Source: Doryteuthis pealeii (Eukaryota; Mollusca; Cephalopoda; Myopsida; Loliginidae). Taken from it: a DNA stretch of 64,000 nt. A program made the position numbers and the translations under genes. Below, one piece after another: positions 31,770-45,473 of the stretch. The notes under the pieces are model-generated. The model was not told the DNA's origin. It saw nothing but the letters and a program-made list of their open reading frames with translations, and did not search any database. How positions within the stretch are numbered: position 1 is the stretch's first letter; the number at the start of each line of letters is the position of its first letter. The stretch spans positions 89,873,740-89,937,739 of the forward strand of contig CM042152.1 in assembly GCA_023376005.1 (NCBI GenBank). The letters run 5' to 3'.

Positions 31770-32012
31770 CACACATATATATATATATTATATATATATA
31801 ACCAAACCCTCTGCTGAAGAGGACAGAATACAAGGTCAGTTTTTGAAGTGGAGTTTAACAGATTTGAATTTAGTTTTCTTTCTCCTGGACTGGTTATCTA
31901 GCCAAGGTTAAAGAGCCCAATTCTCCATACTATTTTTTAATAACTGGAGAGAGAGAGTAATTGGATGCATACCTTTCACAAGGGTATTAGCATGATGAGA
32001 AAATGCAATATA
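31204..32012. mobile_element. Three S3 SINEs (C2 copies)
   Basis: 31204-31475 (+), 31498-31741 (+) and 31802-32012 (-), the mirror of 23571-23842, 23309-23550 and 23043-23243. Separated by (TA)n and (CA)n tracts. Confidence 0.8.
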
Positions 32013-32021
32013 TGTGTACAG

Positions 32022-32081
<60 letters not shown>

Positions 32082-32523
32082 CATTTTATATTCTTTTTCC
32101 GTCTATAGAATGCACTTTTTCACTGAAAGTGAGTATACAAATAATAGTCTCATTCTAGAAGACTCATATATCAATGGAAAGCAAAGTGCAAAGCAACTGA
32201 CAAAGAAGTTGAACTAGTTATAATCCACTAATCACAAAATTGTGTTACTAATCACATTACTAATGATGAAGTATTGACACCCAAGCTTAATTAAAACAAT
32301 TTTTTTTAGGTCATGCTTACAATTTATTCATCAACAATGTAATAATAAGTTTTACTGTAGGAAATATTTCATATCTTCCATTATTCTATTAAAAACAAAT
32401 ACTGTTACCTTAAAATGTTTTTTTTAGTCAATAAAACATTGTCTTAGATTAAAATACCTGCCAATTAACCACTAAATAGTTTTATATTTATTGTATTTTA
32501 CTGTTTGTTTTGTACCAATCTCT

Positions 32524-33078
32524 ATCCACCCTGGGGCAGTAGAATCTACTGACTTCACCTCTGCAAAGGGGTAAAATCCACCCGACGTGGCTACCTGTTG
32601 GCCATGGGTGGTGACCCGTGATGCTTAAGGACGGAATCCTTGAAATGCAACACTCCACTGTGACCTTTACTAAGGCTAAACAGGCAGTTGGAGAGACCCC
32701 CTCCAGTAAATTGACTAGCCATGTCAAGGCCTAGCACCTATATGGTTGTCCCAAGCCTATTTTATGATATATGTGCTAGAAAGTGGTGGCTGAGGGTCTT
32801 CCTGTCCTGAGAATGATGTTAAACTCTATCTGATGGTGAAGTTCCAGTTCTGGAGGTCTGGGGAATGTGGAGCACCCTTTCATTACCATTGTTCCCAGGT
32901 CCACTCTGACCCAGAGTGGTAGTACCTGTTAGGGTCCCATCTATGGGTTAAATAGAAAAATTGTTTATAAAAAAAAATGATTTAAAAAATTTTTCTACCA
33001 AACTATCACTACGAATATTTCAAAACTTTGCCGGTATTAAATAACCCATCATGGTTGATATGCCTTAAAACAAACAAA
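32524..33078 (+). mobile_element. F2 retroposon (C2 copy of 21979-22537)
   Basis: Sense orientation from 'ctggggcagtagaatctact' to 'gatatgccttaaaacaaaca'. Confidence 0.88.
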
Positions 33079-33313
33079 CCTCATAGAGATTTAAATGCAG
33101 GTCAATATCAAATTACTTATTGTTTTACAATGATGCAATAACTGATATGATAAATTGTTTATAAATGGAAGTTTTAAAACATTGAGTAATAAAAGATGGA
33201 GATTTAAATATACCATCAATTATTTGGACTTGTAACAAAAAGCATTGGAGGATGACCAATATATTTCTTTTTATTTGTTGAGTCAATGAATGTTTTATAC
33301 ATAAAGCTAAAAG

Positions 33314-33604
33314 TTATTCGAAAGGAAAAGAATCTTTTGCCTAAAGACTTTTTTTTTGCTACTGAAAAACACTGAACCACTCAGCAGACATATTACAACA
33401 TACTGCGGGATTTTTGGCAACGTTTTTGAATTTCTCTTTCTGTTCGTTTGTCCAAAATAATTTTGGATATCGTTCCAATTTATAATTTGCTTGGTCTTAT
33501 TTTAGGTATTTGTATGTTTTCTTTAAAGGTGAATGCTTCCGGTGTTTAGTGGTGATAAAGATTGACAATGTTATATCACCAATGAGGGTCACTTCCCTTT
33601 CTGA
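33314..33604 (-). pseudogene. Unidentified coding remnant (C2 copy)
   Basis: Mirror of 21455-21745. The frame is broken by small indels and one substitution relative to the open C3 version. Confidence 0.35.
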
Positions 33605-33714
33605 GTGTCATATAGCCCTTACATCGGGTATAAAAGGCAGAGAGACAGACAGATAGGAGAGTTGGGATGATGGTAGTCTCTACTTGTTACTCTTCTGCTG
33701 TTGACTTGTTAATT

Positions 33715-34303
33715 GGACCATATGACCTTTAGCACCCTTTTTGATCTCGATTAAGAAAGGACATATTTTTCATTTACACCATCAATATCTGGTTGTTTTT
33801 AACAGACGATTTTTAGATTTAAAATTTTTTTATAAAACTAACCCCTAACCCTGACAAACAACTGCATATTGACGGTCTAAATGAAAAATATGTCCTTTCT
33901 TAATCGAGATCAAAAAGGGGTGCCTATAGCTCAGTCGGTAGAGCGTTCGGCTAGAACCACAACGTTCCTAGTTCGATACCGGTCCTCGCCAACTCAGCGT
34001 ATGAGTAGCACAGGGATCTGTGCAGTAAAGTAAGGAGCTGATGGTAGGTGTGGCGCTCCACCTCAGATGCCAAAACAATCTCCTTGGTCTAGCGCTATTG
34101 AAAAGGAGATAGACCTCCCTCGCTGATAGGGCTGATACCGACTTTAGGCTGCCCGACGACTTTACTTTTATAGATTTTTTTAAAAATTATAAAACTAACA
34201 CCTAACCCTAACCCCTAACAAACAATTGCATATTGATGGTCTAAATGAAAATATGTCCTTTCTTATCGAGATCAAAAAGGGGTGCCTAAAGGTAGTATGG
34301 TCC
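33715..34303. mobile_element. Long-TIR MITE with S1 inside (C2 copy)
   Basis: Mirror of 20754-21343; the S1 lies at 33923-34170 (+). The diverged S1 copy follows at 34338-34595 (+). Confidence 0.75.
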
Positions 34304-35169
34304 CCTTTTATAAAAAAGATTCTACTTTATATTTAAAGACCAGTTAGTTTGGTCAGTAGAGCATTTGTCCTGGAATCATAAGGTTCCAGGTTTGATACTA
34401 GTCCTCACAAAATCAGCACAAGTTGCATAGTGAGGGTTAATCTGATCTATGTGGTAAAGCATCTGGGAGCTGACAGTAGGTGTGGCACTCAAACTCAGCA
34501 ACATAATCTCCTATTCTAGTGAAAGTATAAAGGGGATAGACTCCCTCATTATTTGGCTGATAGCAACAATAAGCCATTCAACAGACTTTACTTTTTACTT
34601 ACTTTAAATTTAATCTAATGAACACTGACCAATCAAATTTCAACCTACTGGTTCCTGCTAATTCGTCTGACCACCATGTTCTTCTTGTTGGACTTACTTC
34701 TCTTCAGGGCTTCTTCTCCTTTGGGGTTCATTCTTCTTTGTGCTCGGCTAGACATTACTTGTTTTAATATTCAATTTAACAAACAGACTTGGTTGTTTCT
34801 TCTTGTTGACTTACTTCTCTTCAGGGCTTCTTCTCCTTTGGGGTTCATTCTTCTTTGTGCTGGCTGGACATTACTTGTTTAATTTTCAATTAACAAACAA
34901 GACTTGGTTGTTTTCTTGATCAAGATCTATTTCCAGAACCCAACCTGTGATCCTCCGTCGTGATGAGAAACAACATCAGAGTGGTGACCCCCTAGGGCAT
35001 TGAACAATATTTCGATTTATAAAAAATCCTCATCAGAGCTATAGATCAAAATATTGTTCCATATTAGCTATGAATATGATATAGAATATTTTCATTTTAA
35101 CAGTATTGTGTGTTTTCATATCCTTTTATCTATACTTATAGCGTCGGATTCATTTCCTTACTCTTAACT

Positions 35170-35201
<32 letters not shown>

Positions 35202-35770
35202 TATTATCCCTTCTATTTCGTTTGTCCACTTTTAGTGAGCTCTTAGTTGATTACATTGACTATAGGCAAGATTCAACATTAGTTTGGCTTCTTAAAGCAG
35301 AGTTCCTCCTACACACAAATGTTGCAATAAATACAAACTTTGTCAGCATTTCCATTTTGTGGCACTCCAGGTATCAGGGAATTAACTTAAAAACTACTCC
35401 TTTTAGATGAGAAGCTAGATGCAACCTCTGAAGTAAAGATTGTTTGCTGTATTTCAAGATGACTGTAGCAGACATGGGACACAGAGATCAGGTGAAATGG
35501 AACAGTCAAATAAAACAACACAGACCAGATAATAAAATTTGAATGACTTATAAACAATAATTTTTTATTAAATAAATTCCATTTCGCACAAGTTAGGGTG
35601 TACCCTGAGATAAAACTTATAATTTACTATTTACAGATAAGTGGTGCCTTTTCTTGATAGACATCATAAAATTTTCCTTTGCATCTAAGCTGTTTCAAGA
35701 AATTGTATATATATGAAATATTAAGAAAAATGCTGCCTTATTGATTATATATATATTATTATATATATAT

Positions 35771-35964
35771 TGGGAATAAAAGGCCTTAAGTACCCATGGG
35801 TATCGTGTTATGGACCATTTCCACTCGCGAGTATGTTCACGAGCTTCTCAGATCACTGATATGATTAATATTATCAGTGATCTGAGGAAGCTCGAAACAT
35901 ACTCGCGAGTGGAAATGGTCCATAATCACGATACCCATGGTACTTAAGGCCTTTTTATTCCCAA
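35771..35964. repeat. Hammerhead hairpin (C2 copy)
   Basis: Mirror of 19092-19293, with several indels, so the arms are no longer perfect. The plus-strand hammerhead-like motif at 35877-35929 keeps GTGAT, CTGAGGA, GAAA and ATCAC. Confidence 0.85.
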
Positions 35965-36974
35965 ATAACTTTGCTCTGTTTACAATAATAAACATTGAGC
36001 TCTCATACGAAACCTGAACTCTACAACAAACTACGGTAGAGAATTAGGACCCCACTAGAATCACCTTGTACCAAGAAACTTGGTACCGCACCAAAGTATT
36101 ATATATATATATATTATATATATTGCTCACAGACAAAAACTTCTTGAGATAGTGAAAAAAATAGTAAATGAATTCCCTCCTAATTAAGATTAAACCATGT
36201 TAAATAACATGTTTATGAAATGTTTTTTTTAATAGAGACTATTAGATTAATAGTCTTACCTTCAAAGCTTCTGCTACTCTCAGACATTGATAATGTTTTT
36301 TTTTGTATGTTAGTGACAATATCATATACATGGAGATATCAGAATCATCTCTTTCTTTTGGAACATATTAGAGGCCACATGGGACATTTTTGACATTTTA
36401 AAACTTTAATGATTTTAATAGGTAATACTTTTTGGTACGACAACTGCCACTCGCTCGAGAGTCCAGCCTATTAGCCACGCCCACAGATTTTTATTGAAAA
36501 CAAAAAAAGGACAAACGCCACAAATCTTGATGAAAAAAAATACGACCCCGACGAAAATCTTTTATTTTACTTTTAAAACGTAATATTTTTTTTGCTTTAG
36601 AAAATTGAAAGTTTTAAAAAAAAAACTTTTAATCATGTAAATTAAGGTTCTACAAACATTTTTCTTTAGTTATTTGAATATGCACGAATCTTACATTCCT
36701 TTTTTTTTTTTTTAGAAAATCAAACAATCATTCATGTTTCCCCTCACTAGATAAATTTTAAGAAGATCTTTGATTTAAAACTTTATTAAAAATAAACAAA
36801 AAATAATAAATCACTGCAATTTCTGCTTCTATGACTCACTGTCAATAAGAAATCACATAAATTCTCCAAAAGTCAACTAATGATATGACTTGCTAGAAAT
36901 TTTGAGATTTCATTATGATATTTTATGAAAATGATATTGAAAATAATTTTTGAAGTAAAAATGGTATGTAACTT

Positions 36975-37606
36975 GGAATGTTTTGTTTGTTTGTTTTGTT
37001 TGGTTGTTTTGTTTTACGGCATATCAACCTCAGTGGGTCATTTAATGCTGATTAAAGTTTTGAATAAAAATCAATTCTTAATGGATAATACAATTTTTAT
37101 AAATACATTTTTCTATTTGACCCATAGATGGTTACCCTAACAGGTACTACCACTCCGGGTCAGAGTGGACCATGGAGCAAATGGATGATGAAGGGGTGCT
37201 TCCACATTCCCCAAACCTCCAAAATTGGGAACCTCACCATCAGAGAGAGTTTAACGTCATTCCCAGAACATGTAGACCCGCAGCCATCGCCTTCTAGCAA
37301 CCCAATTTATGATAAAAAGGTTGGAGCTTTGCCATAAAAGGGCAATAGGGTTGGGGAATCATTATAGGTGCTAGGGCTTTGACGTGACCGCCGATGATCG
37401 GAGGGGGCCTCTCCAACCGCCCGCCTAAGCCAAGATAGGACCAAAGTGGAGTATAGCATGTCATGAACTGCATCATTCCACCTGGGCCCATCTTAAGCAT
37501 CACGGGTCGCCACCCATGGCCAAACAGGTGGGCCCCATTGGGGAGTTCTTACCCTCTGCAGCAGTGCAGTCAGTTGCGTGTCTAACGCTCCCAAAACGAC
37601 AGGCGC
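36975..37606 (-). mobile_element. F2 retroposon (C2 copy of 17442-18053)
   Basis: The same insertion in the same TIR element. Many indels, especially toward 37606 as the N gap is approached. Confidence 0.88.
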
Positions 37607-37851
37607 GAAAGGCGGGCCCGATTGTTTTTTGTTTTTTCTGTACCAAAAAAGTTATTACCCGTGATAAATAGATTCATTTACCGATCCATTGATTCATATT
37701 AGGAATTTTTAAATAATGCAGGTTAATTGATTTGAATTGATGTAGAGTTCAGCTTCATTTTGATGTAGGATGCATTTTCTGTGTTGGTAATTGATACCTG
37801 TCCTAAACAAGAGGCATACTTTTTGACTCATCCGGTTTTTTTATATTTATG

Positions 37852-37951
37852 NNNNNNNNNNNNNNNNNNNNNNNNNNNNNNNNNNNNNNNNNNNNNNNNN
37901 NNNNNNNNNNNNNNNNNNNNNNNNNNNNNNNNNNNNNNNNNNNNNNNNNNN
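37852..37951. other. Assembly gap, 100 N
   Basis: Exactly 100 Ns, the usual placeholder for a gap of unknown size. C2 ends on its left at the equivalent of ~17215; a direct copy starting at the equivalent of ~15430 begins on its right. Confidence 0.98.
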
Positions 37952-37961
37952 ATCAACGATA

Positions 37962-39197
37962 AGAGATCTATTCGAAGAGTGTCAATATAATTTCCATTTT
38001 TACATCTTCAGCTCTCTGGCAGATCCAGGTATTGTCTATCTTTTTACTTTATTTTTTAAAAATATTTTCACTCTATGGTATTTATTGAATCAGCCTCAAA
38101 AAAGAAAAAAAGATTCAGTGCAATTCAAAATAATCTACTTACCTGACCTCCATAGTTTCAGAGTAAAGTCAAAAGTTTTGGATTAGAAAATGTCAAGGGT
38201 CAAGACATATTTTCTTTTCTTATAACAATTTCTAGGGGCCGGGTTAGCTCAGTCGGTAGAGCGTTCAGCTAGAAACCACAAGGTTCCTAGTTCGATAACA
38301 GTCCTCGCCAACTCAGCGTATGAGTAGCACAGGGATCTGTGCGGTAAAGTAAGGAGCTGGTAAATGCTAAATACAATCTCCTTGGTCTAGCGCTATTGAA
38401 AAGGGGATAGACACCCTTGCTGACTGGCTGATACCAACTTTAGGCCGTCGCGTCGACTTTACTTTTTTATAACAATTTCTAGAAGTCAAGGGGCCTCTGT
38501 CCTGGGGCTAACACTTGATTCCTTTATAAATAATACTTGTATCCTAAGGATCGTTTTAGGATAGATCATGTTCCTTTGATTGCTGCTATTTGTACTTCAT
38601 AGCAGCTTGGTTTACCTGTTATTGTTTCAAGGTATTTTTTCAAGTTATGATTCACCAATCCAGTTGCCCCAATCACAACTGGTATGATATTATTTATTTC
38701 AATGACCAAGTTTGTTTTTTAGGTCATGAAAAGAAAACACATCTCAACCATTGTCATGCACTTGAAATGTCTTTTGATACAATTGACTGATTGAAACACA
38801 AAAAACAAATTCAAATAAACATTATGATCACATTTTGGTTGGATTAAAAATAAAAATGTGAAATAATATGTTGTTGGTTCATTAAAACGAAGTGTAGCTG
38901 TCACCTTTGAGTGCGCCTAATAGTTAGATATTTATTTTCTACCCTGAAATATACCCTTAAATATGGACAGTGTAAGGGAAACAACTCTGTTAGGGTCTGA
39001 TAATCAAGTGGACCCACAGGGCCAGAATGGCATTGTGGGAAGATCAACAGATATCCCTTAGGGCAAATAGGGACTTCCGCCAGGCTGATGCAGCAAAAAG
39101 GTGTGTGGAAAATATTGTCCTAAAATTAGAATTTTAGTCTTTAGTTTAGTTCTCGGTACTGGTACAGTGCACAGGTATGTTTCTTTCCAATTTTCCC
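37962..39197 (+). repeat. Direct copy of ~15430-16672
   Basis: Contains the LINE fragment (37965-38219, minus), the S1 element (38236-38466) with the same TSD (38220-38235, 38467-38482) and the second LINE fragment (38515-38684, minus). Ends where C1 jumps. Confidence 0.9.
38236..38466 (+). mobile_element. S1 SINE (copy of 15698-15946)
   Basis: Same insertion as 15698-15946. An internal ~30-bp deletion removes 'ggtaggtgtggcgtaccacc'. The tRNA-like head is intact. Confidence 0.9.
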
Positions 39198-40327
39198 GTG
39201 AAGTTGCTGGCATTTGTTAAAACCCTTTTGTAAAATAGTAATTGTTTATACCCAATTTTATTTCAGTATTTCACGGTGTTTGGAAGTAAATAAAATCTTC
39301 TACATTCAACATCAGTCAGTCTACGTGTCATCATTACAGAAAATATTACCAGGGAACTGCTACACAAAGTCTGTGTGGACATAAGTCTAAAATGAGTTAT
39401 CTTCCCTTGCCATGGTTCGTTCGGTTGATAGGTTGCATTGGTATTTGGACACAAGCAGGAACTATGATTTCCTAGCCTGTTTTTTCACTCAGGTCAGCAA
39501 CGAGTGAACATGGTCAAGACGCCTGCCACCTCTAAGCATTAGGTTAGGGGGCTTTTCCCCCTACCAAACCACCTACCAGTAAGTGACATTCTCTACGACA
39601 TGAGTCATATGCCTATTTCCTCATAATACATTTATGTATCTGTTTTGTATATCTTTGTCATGTATGTGTATCTCTGTCACTTACGGAATAAATATGTTAT
39701 TGTTTTGACAGCTTTGTCGGAATGTTTTTATGTATACTCATGTACCCACATTGGGAGGTTACTTTAAGCCTTCCATCGTTAATATAACATCTCCCCACAT
39801 TATAATGTTTTAACCAAATTTGGTCAGATCAAAAAAAGCTCCCATTGTAAGAGAGGGAATTGATAAATAATGCAAAACTTTTGACTCACCCTAATATTTT
39901 ATTTAAATTATTATGATATTGATTCATGTGGAATAACAATGTTCCTTTGTCTATTTTTTGGAAACCTCAGTAAAGGAATAGCATCAGCAATTTTTGCTTA
40001 AACTTGAAAAACTAACTTTATAAAAATCAAGAATTATAAAAAAAAAATAATAAAAAGACATTTTGCTTATATCTAATAATGAAATCTCCCTTATCCCCCA
40101 GTGTGAAATTCAATTTTGTATTTTATATTCTTTATTTAAAAAAAATTTTTTTTGGATGGCTTTCATAATCTGATCATCAGGGTCATAACTATCAAACCAG
40201 GAAAGTTGTTTGACAGTGGACAGAATATTCTGTCTGGATACAAATATCCAACTGCCCTTCTTTGTATATAGTATTAGTTGTGTACAAAAATGTCCAGTTC
40301 TTTCCACTTTTTGGAGATTAAAGACTG
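39198..40327. other. Sequence missing from C1; mariner-like 3' end inside
   Basis: Single-copy in this window. A perfect stem TAGGGGG-CTTTT-CCCCCTA lies at 39545-39563. AATAAA near 39688. At ~39870-39893 'gcaaaacttttgactcaccc' is a mariner-type right terminus with no left partner in view. No gene recognised. Confidence 0.5.
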
Positions 40328-40514
40328 ATCCCCTTTTCATTAGCGCTAGATCAGGGAAATTGGTTTTGTATCTAAAATGGAGCACCACACCTACCATTAG
40401 CTCCCCACTTTACCACATAAACCCAAGATCTGCCGAGTTGGCAAGGGCTGATTTCAAATACAGAACCTTGTGGTTCCTAAGCAGATGCTCTACTGACTGA
40501 GCTAAACTGGCCCT
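40328..40514 (-). mobile_element. S1 SINE, old copy
   Basis: Duplicate of the SINE at 1-139, showing 50 more bases of the tail side ('cccttttcattagcgctaga'). Confidence 0.78.
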
Positions 40515-42740
40515 AATATAACAAATTTTGATTTTTTTAAATCAGTAAAGTAAAATAATATATGTAATTTTAAATGAGCCATTTATTTTTCATACTCAAA
40601 AATTCTTTATATCCTGTTGGCAGGGCGTAGAATACACTGACTGTATCCTTTGCAGAGGGGTAAGACCCTCAACTACTAATGATATTACAATTTAAAAAAA
40701 AAGAAGGAAAAAAGATTACCCCCAAAATGCTAAAAACTTTTGCATATGCCAAATGTTTTTTTTAGTCCAAGTTATGTGATGTTTTGTCTCCCTCCCCCAA
40801 TATTATGAATTAATCAGACCCTATCGGAATGTGGAGTACCCCTTCATCACCATTACTCCCAGGTCCCCTCTGACCTGGAGTGGTAGTACCTGTTAGGATC
40901 CCTTCTGGGGTTAAATAGAAATATGTGTTTAAAAATTGAGTACCCATGAAAAATGAATAAAAATGTCGTCGGCATAAAATAATCCAACAAGGGTTGACAT
41001 GCCGTAAAATCCATCCCATCAACCATATCGGAATACATATGAAGATTCTTAGAATTAATCAGAAATTCGAAGAATTAACGCGATTCCAGTTCTCTGAAAT
41101 GTAATGAATTTATGCATTTTACTCATTTATCATTTATACCCCATTAGCGGGGGGGGGGGTTAGAATATGCTTACTGTATCTCTTGTAGGTGGATAAGACC
41201 ACTAAAAAGAGGGAGGGTCCTGGATATTACACTAAACTTCATCTGATGGTGAGGCTGCAGTTCTGGAGATCACTTTATTGACATTTCTCATAGTTCCACT
41301 CTGACTTGGAGTGGTAGTAACTATTAGGCTCCTAACTATGGGCCAAATAGATCTGTTTGCAAAGTATTTGTATATGATATAAAACAGTGAACAAATTTCT
41401 TAAGAAACAACTACACAAAAAAATTAAACATATACATACAATGTATGCAATTCTCTAACCTCTTGTTACATAATTATTAGATTCCTAATATTTATGTACA
41501 GTAGTGTAGAAATCAAAATGGTTGTTATAAGTTGTAGCCGGTGGCCTTGAAGGATGAGTGACAAGGCTTGACCTCATCCTGATCCTTCCGGTTTAGATTA
41601 GAAAGAGATGTTTAGTGAGATCGGCCAAAGCTACCACGGTGGTAAGTCGTGTTATGCACGGTGCCGACTCAATCTGTGCAGGTAGTCTGGTGGGGGATTT
41701 CAGAATAAAATATGATTTAAATCAAAGTCTTGTGTTATTATCTAAAAACTACCAATGACACAGGGCTTCTGATAAAGAGAAATCCCCAATGGAAGACCAG
41801 ACACAAAGTCCCCAAGACGAAGTTCAGATGCTAGAAGAGATGCTAGAAGAAGAATAGAAGTAAGTAAAGAAAGAGAGTATACAACACTCTTGGCATAAAA
41901 TAACCCTAGATGGGTTGGCATACAATCAATCAATCAATCACTTATTTTCTACTCACTTATCTTGCTTGTGATACAAAAACACTTTTCCATTACTATTGAT
42001 AGTTAAAAGTGTTCATATCATTACAACCAATTGAGATCATACAGTTGTATGTCAGACTTGAAACAGAAATGGAAATTTGAATGTTTCTTTTTTAACTCTT
42101 GCTGTCCAGTTGTATAAAAAGATTGGTTAAATCCTACTTAACGGACATAAATTCTACCATTGTATGTCACCCCGCTGAAAGAAAAAATAAATACTAAAAA
42201 TCAAGGAATTAACCAAATTTAATGAAATTTTCAGAGTTGATACATTAATGAATTAAAACTATAATCCACCAGTTATTTTATTTAAAGACCTTTACATTTT
42301 TTCAAGTCAATTAACTTTGAACCATGTATGTTTGTGAATCTGTGTTACACCTCAAAGATATTTGGTACAAAGTTAACTGACCTGAAAAAATGTAAGAGTT
42401 TTTAAATAAAATAACTGGTGCATTATATCTTTTATTCATTAATATATCAACACCGAAAATTTCATTAAATTCGGTTTATTCCTTGATTTTTAGTATTTTT
42501 TTCTTTCGGTGGAGTGACATATGATGGTGGAAATTATGTCTATTAAGTGGGATTCAACATGACTACAATTTTGGTTTTGGTACCAGTTTCATTCCTGGCT
42601 CCAGAATTTTTAGTTTTGACATTGGCTCCATATTTATTTTTAGTTCTGATTCCAGTATTTGCTTCAGTTTTAGCTTGACCTTCAAAATGTGGCTTTGAAT
42701 ACTTCATCACAATATTTCAGAAAAAAACCCAGATAAAATT
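40379..42740. repeat. Block A, copy 2
   Basis: Collinear with 1-2549, including F2-derived pieces at 40620-41010 and 41148-41355. It continues smoothly into C3, unlike copy 1. Confidence 0.88.
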
Positions 42741-43910
42741 GGTGATTAAAATAGCTGAAGCATCTAGATCAAAATAACAAAAATAAAGATAAAAGTTTGA
42801 ATGAATAATGGAAGAATGATACTTCTTTATCTTAAAACATATATAAAAACCAGGGTGAGTCAAAAAGTAATGCCGTCTTGTTTAGGACAGGTATAATTAC
42901 CAACACAGAAAAATGTATCCTACATCAAAATGAAGCTGAAACTACATCAATTCAAATCTTACCTGACATTTTAAAAATTCTAAGTATGAATCAATTGGAT
43001 CGTAAATGAATCTATTTGGTACAAAAAAACACAAAAACAAAACAATTCCAAGTTACGTACCATTTTTACTTCAAAAATTATTTTCAATATCATTTTCATA
43101 AAATATCATAATGAAATCTCATAATTTCTAGCTAGCCGTATCATTAGTTGACTTTTTGGAGAATTTATGTGATTTCTCTTATTGACAGTGAGTTATAGAA
43201 GCAGAAATTGCAGTGATTTATTTATTTTTTGTTTTATTTTTTAATAAAGTTTTAACTCAAAGATCTTCTTAAAATTTATCTAGTGAGGGGAAACATGAAA
43301 TGATTGTTTGATTTCTAAAAAAAAAAAAGGAATGTAAAGATTCGTGCATATTCAAATAACTAAAGAAAAAATGTTTGTAGAACCTTAAATTTACATGATT
43401 AAAAGTTGTTTTTTTTAAAACTTTCAATTTTCTAAGCAAAAAAAATATTACGTTTTAAAAGTAAAATAAAAGATTTTCGTCGTGGTCGTACTTTTGTTTT
43501 CATCAAGATTTGTGGGCGTTTGTCCTTTTTTGTTTTCATAAAAATCTGTGGGCGTGGCTAATAGGCTGGACTTGAGCGAGTGGCAGTTGATCGTACCAAA
43601 AAAGTATTACCCTATTTATCATTAAAGTTTTAAAATGTCAAAAATGTCCATGTGGCTCTAATATGTTCAAAGAAAGAGATGATTTCTGATATCTGCCTGT
43701 ATATGATATTGTCTCTGACATACAAAAAAAAAAAAAAACATTATCAATGTCTGAGAGTAGCAGAAGCTTTGAAGGTAAGACTATTAATCTAATATGTCTC
43801 TATTAAAAAAACATACCACAAACATATTATTTACATGGTTTATTCTTAAATTAGGAGGGAATTCATCTTATCTATTTTTTTCACTATCTCAGAGAAGTTT
43901 TGTCTGTGAG

Positions 43911-43942
<32 letters not shown>

Positions 43943-44073
43943 CTTTGGTGCGGTACCAAGTTTCTTGGTACAAGGTGATTCTAGGTGGGTCCTAATTCTC
44001 TACCCGTAGTTTGTTGTAGAGTTCAGGTTTCGTATGAGAGCTCAATGTTTAATTATTGTAAACAGAGCAAAGT

Positions 44074-44268
44074 TATTTGGGAATAAAAAGGCCTTAAGTA
44101 CCATGGGTATCGCGATTATGGACCATTTCCACTCGCGAGTATGTTCACGAGCTTCCTCAGATCACTGATATATTATCATATCAGTGATCTGAGGAAGCTC
44201 GTGAACATACTCGCGAGTGGAAATGGTCCATAATCACGATACCCATGGTACTTAAGGCCTTTTTATTC

Positions 44269-44272
<4 letters not shown>
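44074..44272. repeat. Hammerhead hairpin (C3 copy)
   Basis: Near-perfect 98-bp arms with one C/T difference. Plus-strand hammerhead-like motif at 44184-44237 with all core elements unchanged. Confidence 0.9.
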
Positions 44273-44310
<38 letters not shown>

Positions 44311-44838
44311 CAAATAAGGCAGCATTTTTCTTATATTTCATATATATACAATCTTGAAACAGCTTAGATGCAATGGAACATTTTATGATGTCTATCAAGA
44401 AAAGGCACCACTTATCTGTAAATAGTAAATTATAAGTTTTATTCTCAGGGTACACCCTAACTTGTGCGAAATGGAATTTATTTAATAAAGAAATTATTGT
44501 TTATAAGTCATTCAAATTTTATTATCTGGTCTGTGTTTGTTTATTTGACTGTTCCATTTCACCTGATCTCTGTGTCCCATGTCTGCTACAGTCATCTTGA
44601 AATACAGCAAACAATCTTCACTTCAGAGGTTGCATCTAGCTTCTCATCTAAAAGGAGTAGTTTTAAGTTAATTCCCTGATACCTGGAGTGCCACAAAATG
44701 GAAATGCTGACAAAGTTATGTATTTATTGCAACATTTGTGTGTAGGAGGAACTCTGCTTTAAGAAGCCAAACTAGTGTTGAATCTTGCCTATAGTCAATG
44801 TAATCAACTAAGAGCTCACTAAAAGTGGACAAACGAAA

Positions 44839-44900
<62 letters not shown>

Positions 44901-45004
44901 TAAGAGTAAGGAAATGAATCCTACGATATATGTATAGATAAAAGGATAGGAAAACACACAATACTGTTAAAATGAAAATATTCTATATCCTATTCATAGC
45001 TAAT

Positions 45005-45068
45005 ATTGAACAATATTTTGATTTATAGCTCTGATGAGGATTTTTTATAAATCGAAATATTGTTCAAT
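45005..45068. other. 22-bp-arm hairpin with CTGATGAG loop (C3 copy)
   Basis: Best-preserved version of the 19998-20060 hairpin: arms 45005-45026 and 45047-45068, one G-T pair, 20-nt loop. Confidence 0.6.
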
Positions 45069-45473
45069 GCCCTAGGGGGTCACCACTCTGATGTTGTTTC
45101 TCATCACGATGGAGGATCACATGTTGGGTTCTGGAAATAGATCTTGATCAAGAAAACAACCAAGTCTTGTTTGTCAATTGAATATTAAAACAAGTAATGT
45201 CCAGCCCAGCACAAAGAAGAATGAACCCCAAAGGAGAAGAAGCCCTGAAGAGAAGTAAGTCCAACAAGAAGAAACAACCAAGTCTTGTTTGTTAATTGAA
45301 TATTAAAACAAGTAATGTCTAGCCGAGCACAAAGAAGAATGAACCCCAAAGGAGAAGAAGCCCTGAAGAGAAGTAAGCCCAACAAGAAGAACATGGCGGT
45401 CAGACGAATTAGCATGAACCAGTAGGTTGAAATTTGATTGGCCAGTGTTAATTAGATTAAATTTAAAGTAAGT

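Larger units (their letters stand above)
27578..37851 (-). repeat. C2: right arm of the palindrome
   Basis: Reverse complement of 17215-27493; ends directly at the N gap. Contents mirror C1. Microsatellite lengths and homopolymers differ. Confidence 0.93.

Noticed and set aside
37781..37990. Open frame crossing the N gap
   Set aside because: Half of it is undetermined bases.
38987..39788. LTR with TGTTAG...TAACA ends
   Set aside because: No matching target duplication and no clear TATA/poly(A) order.
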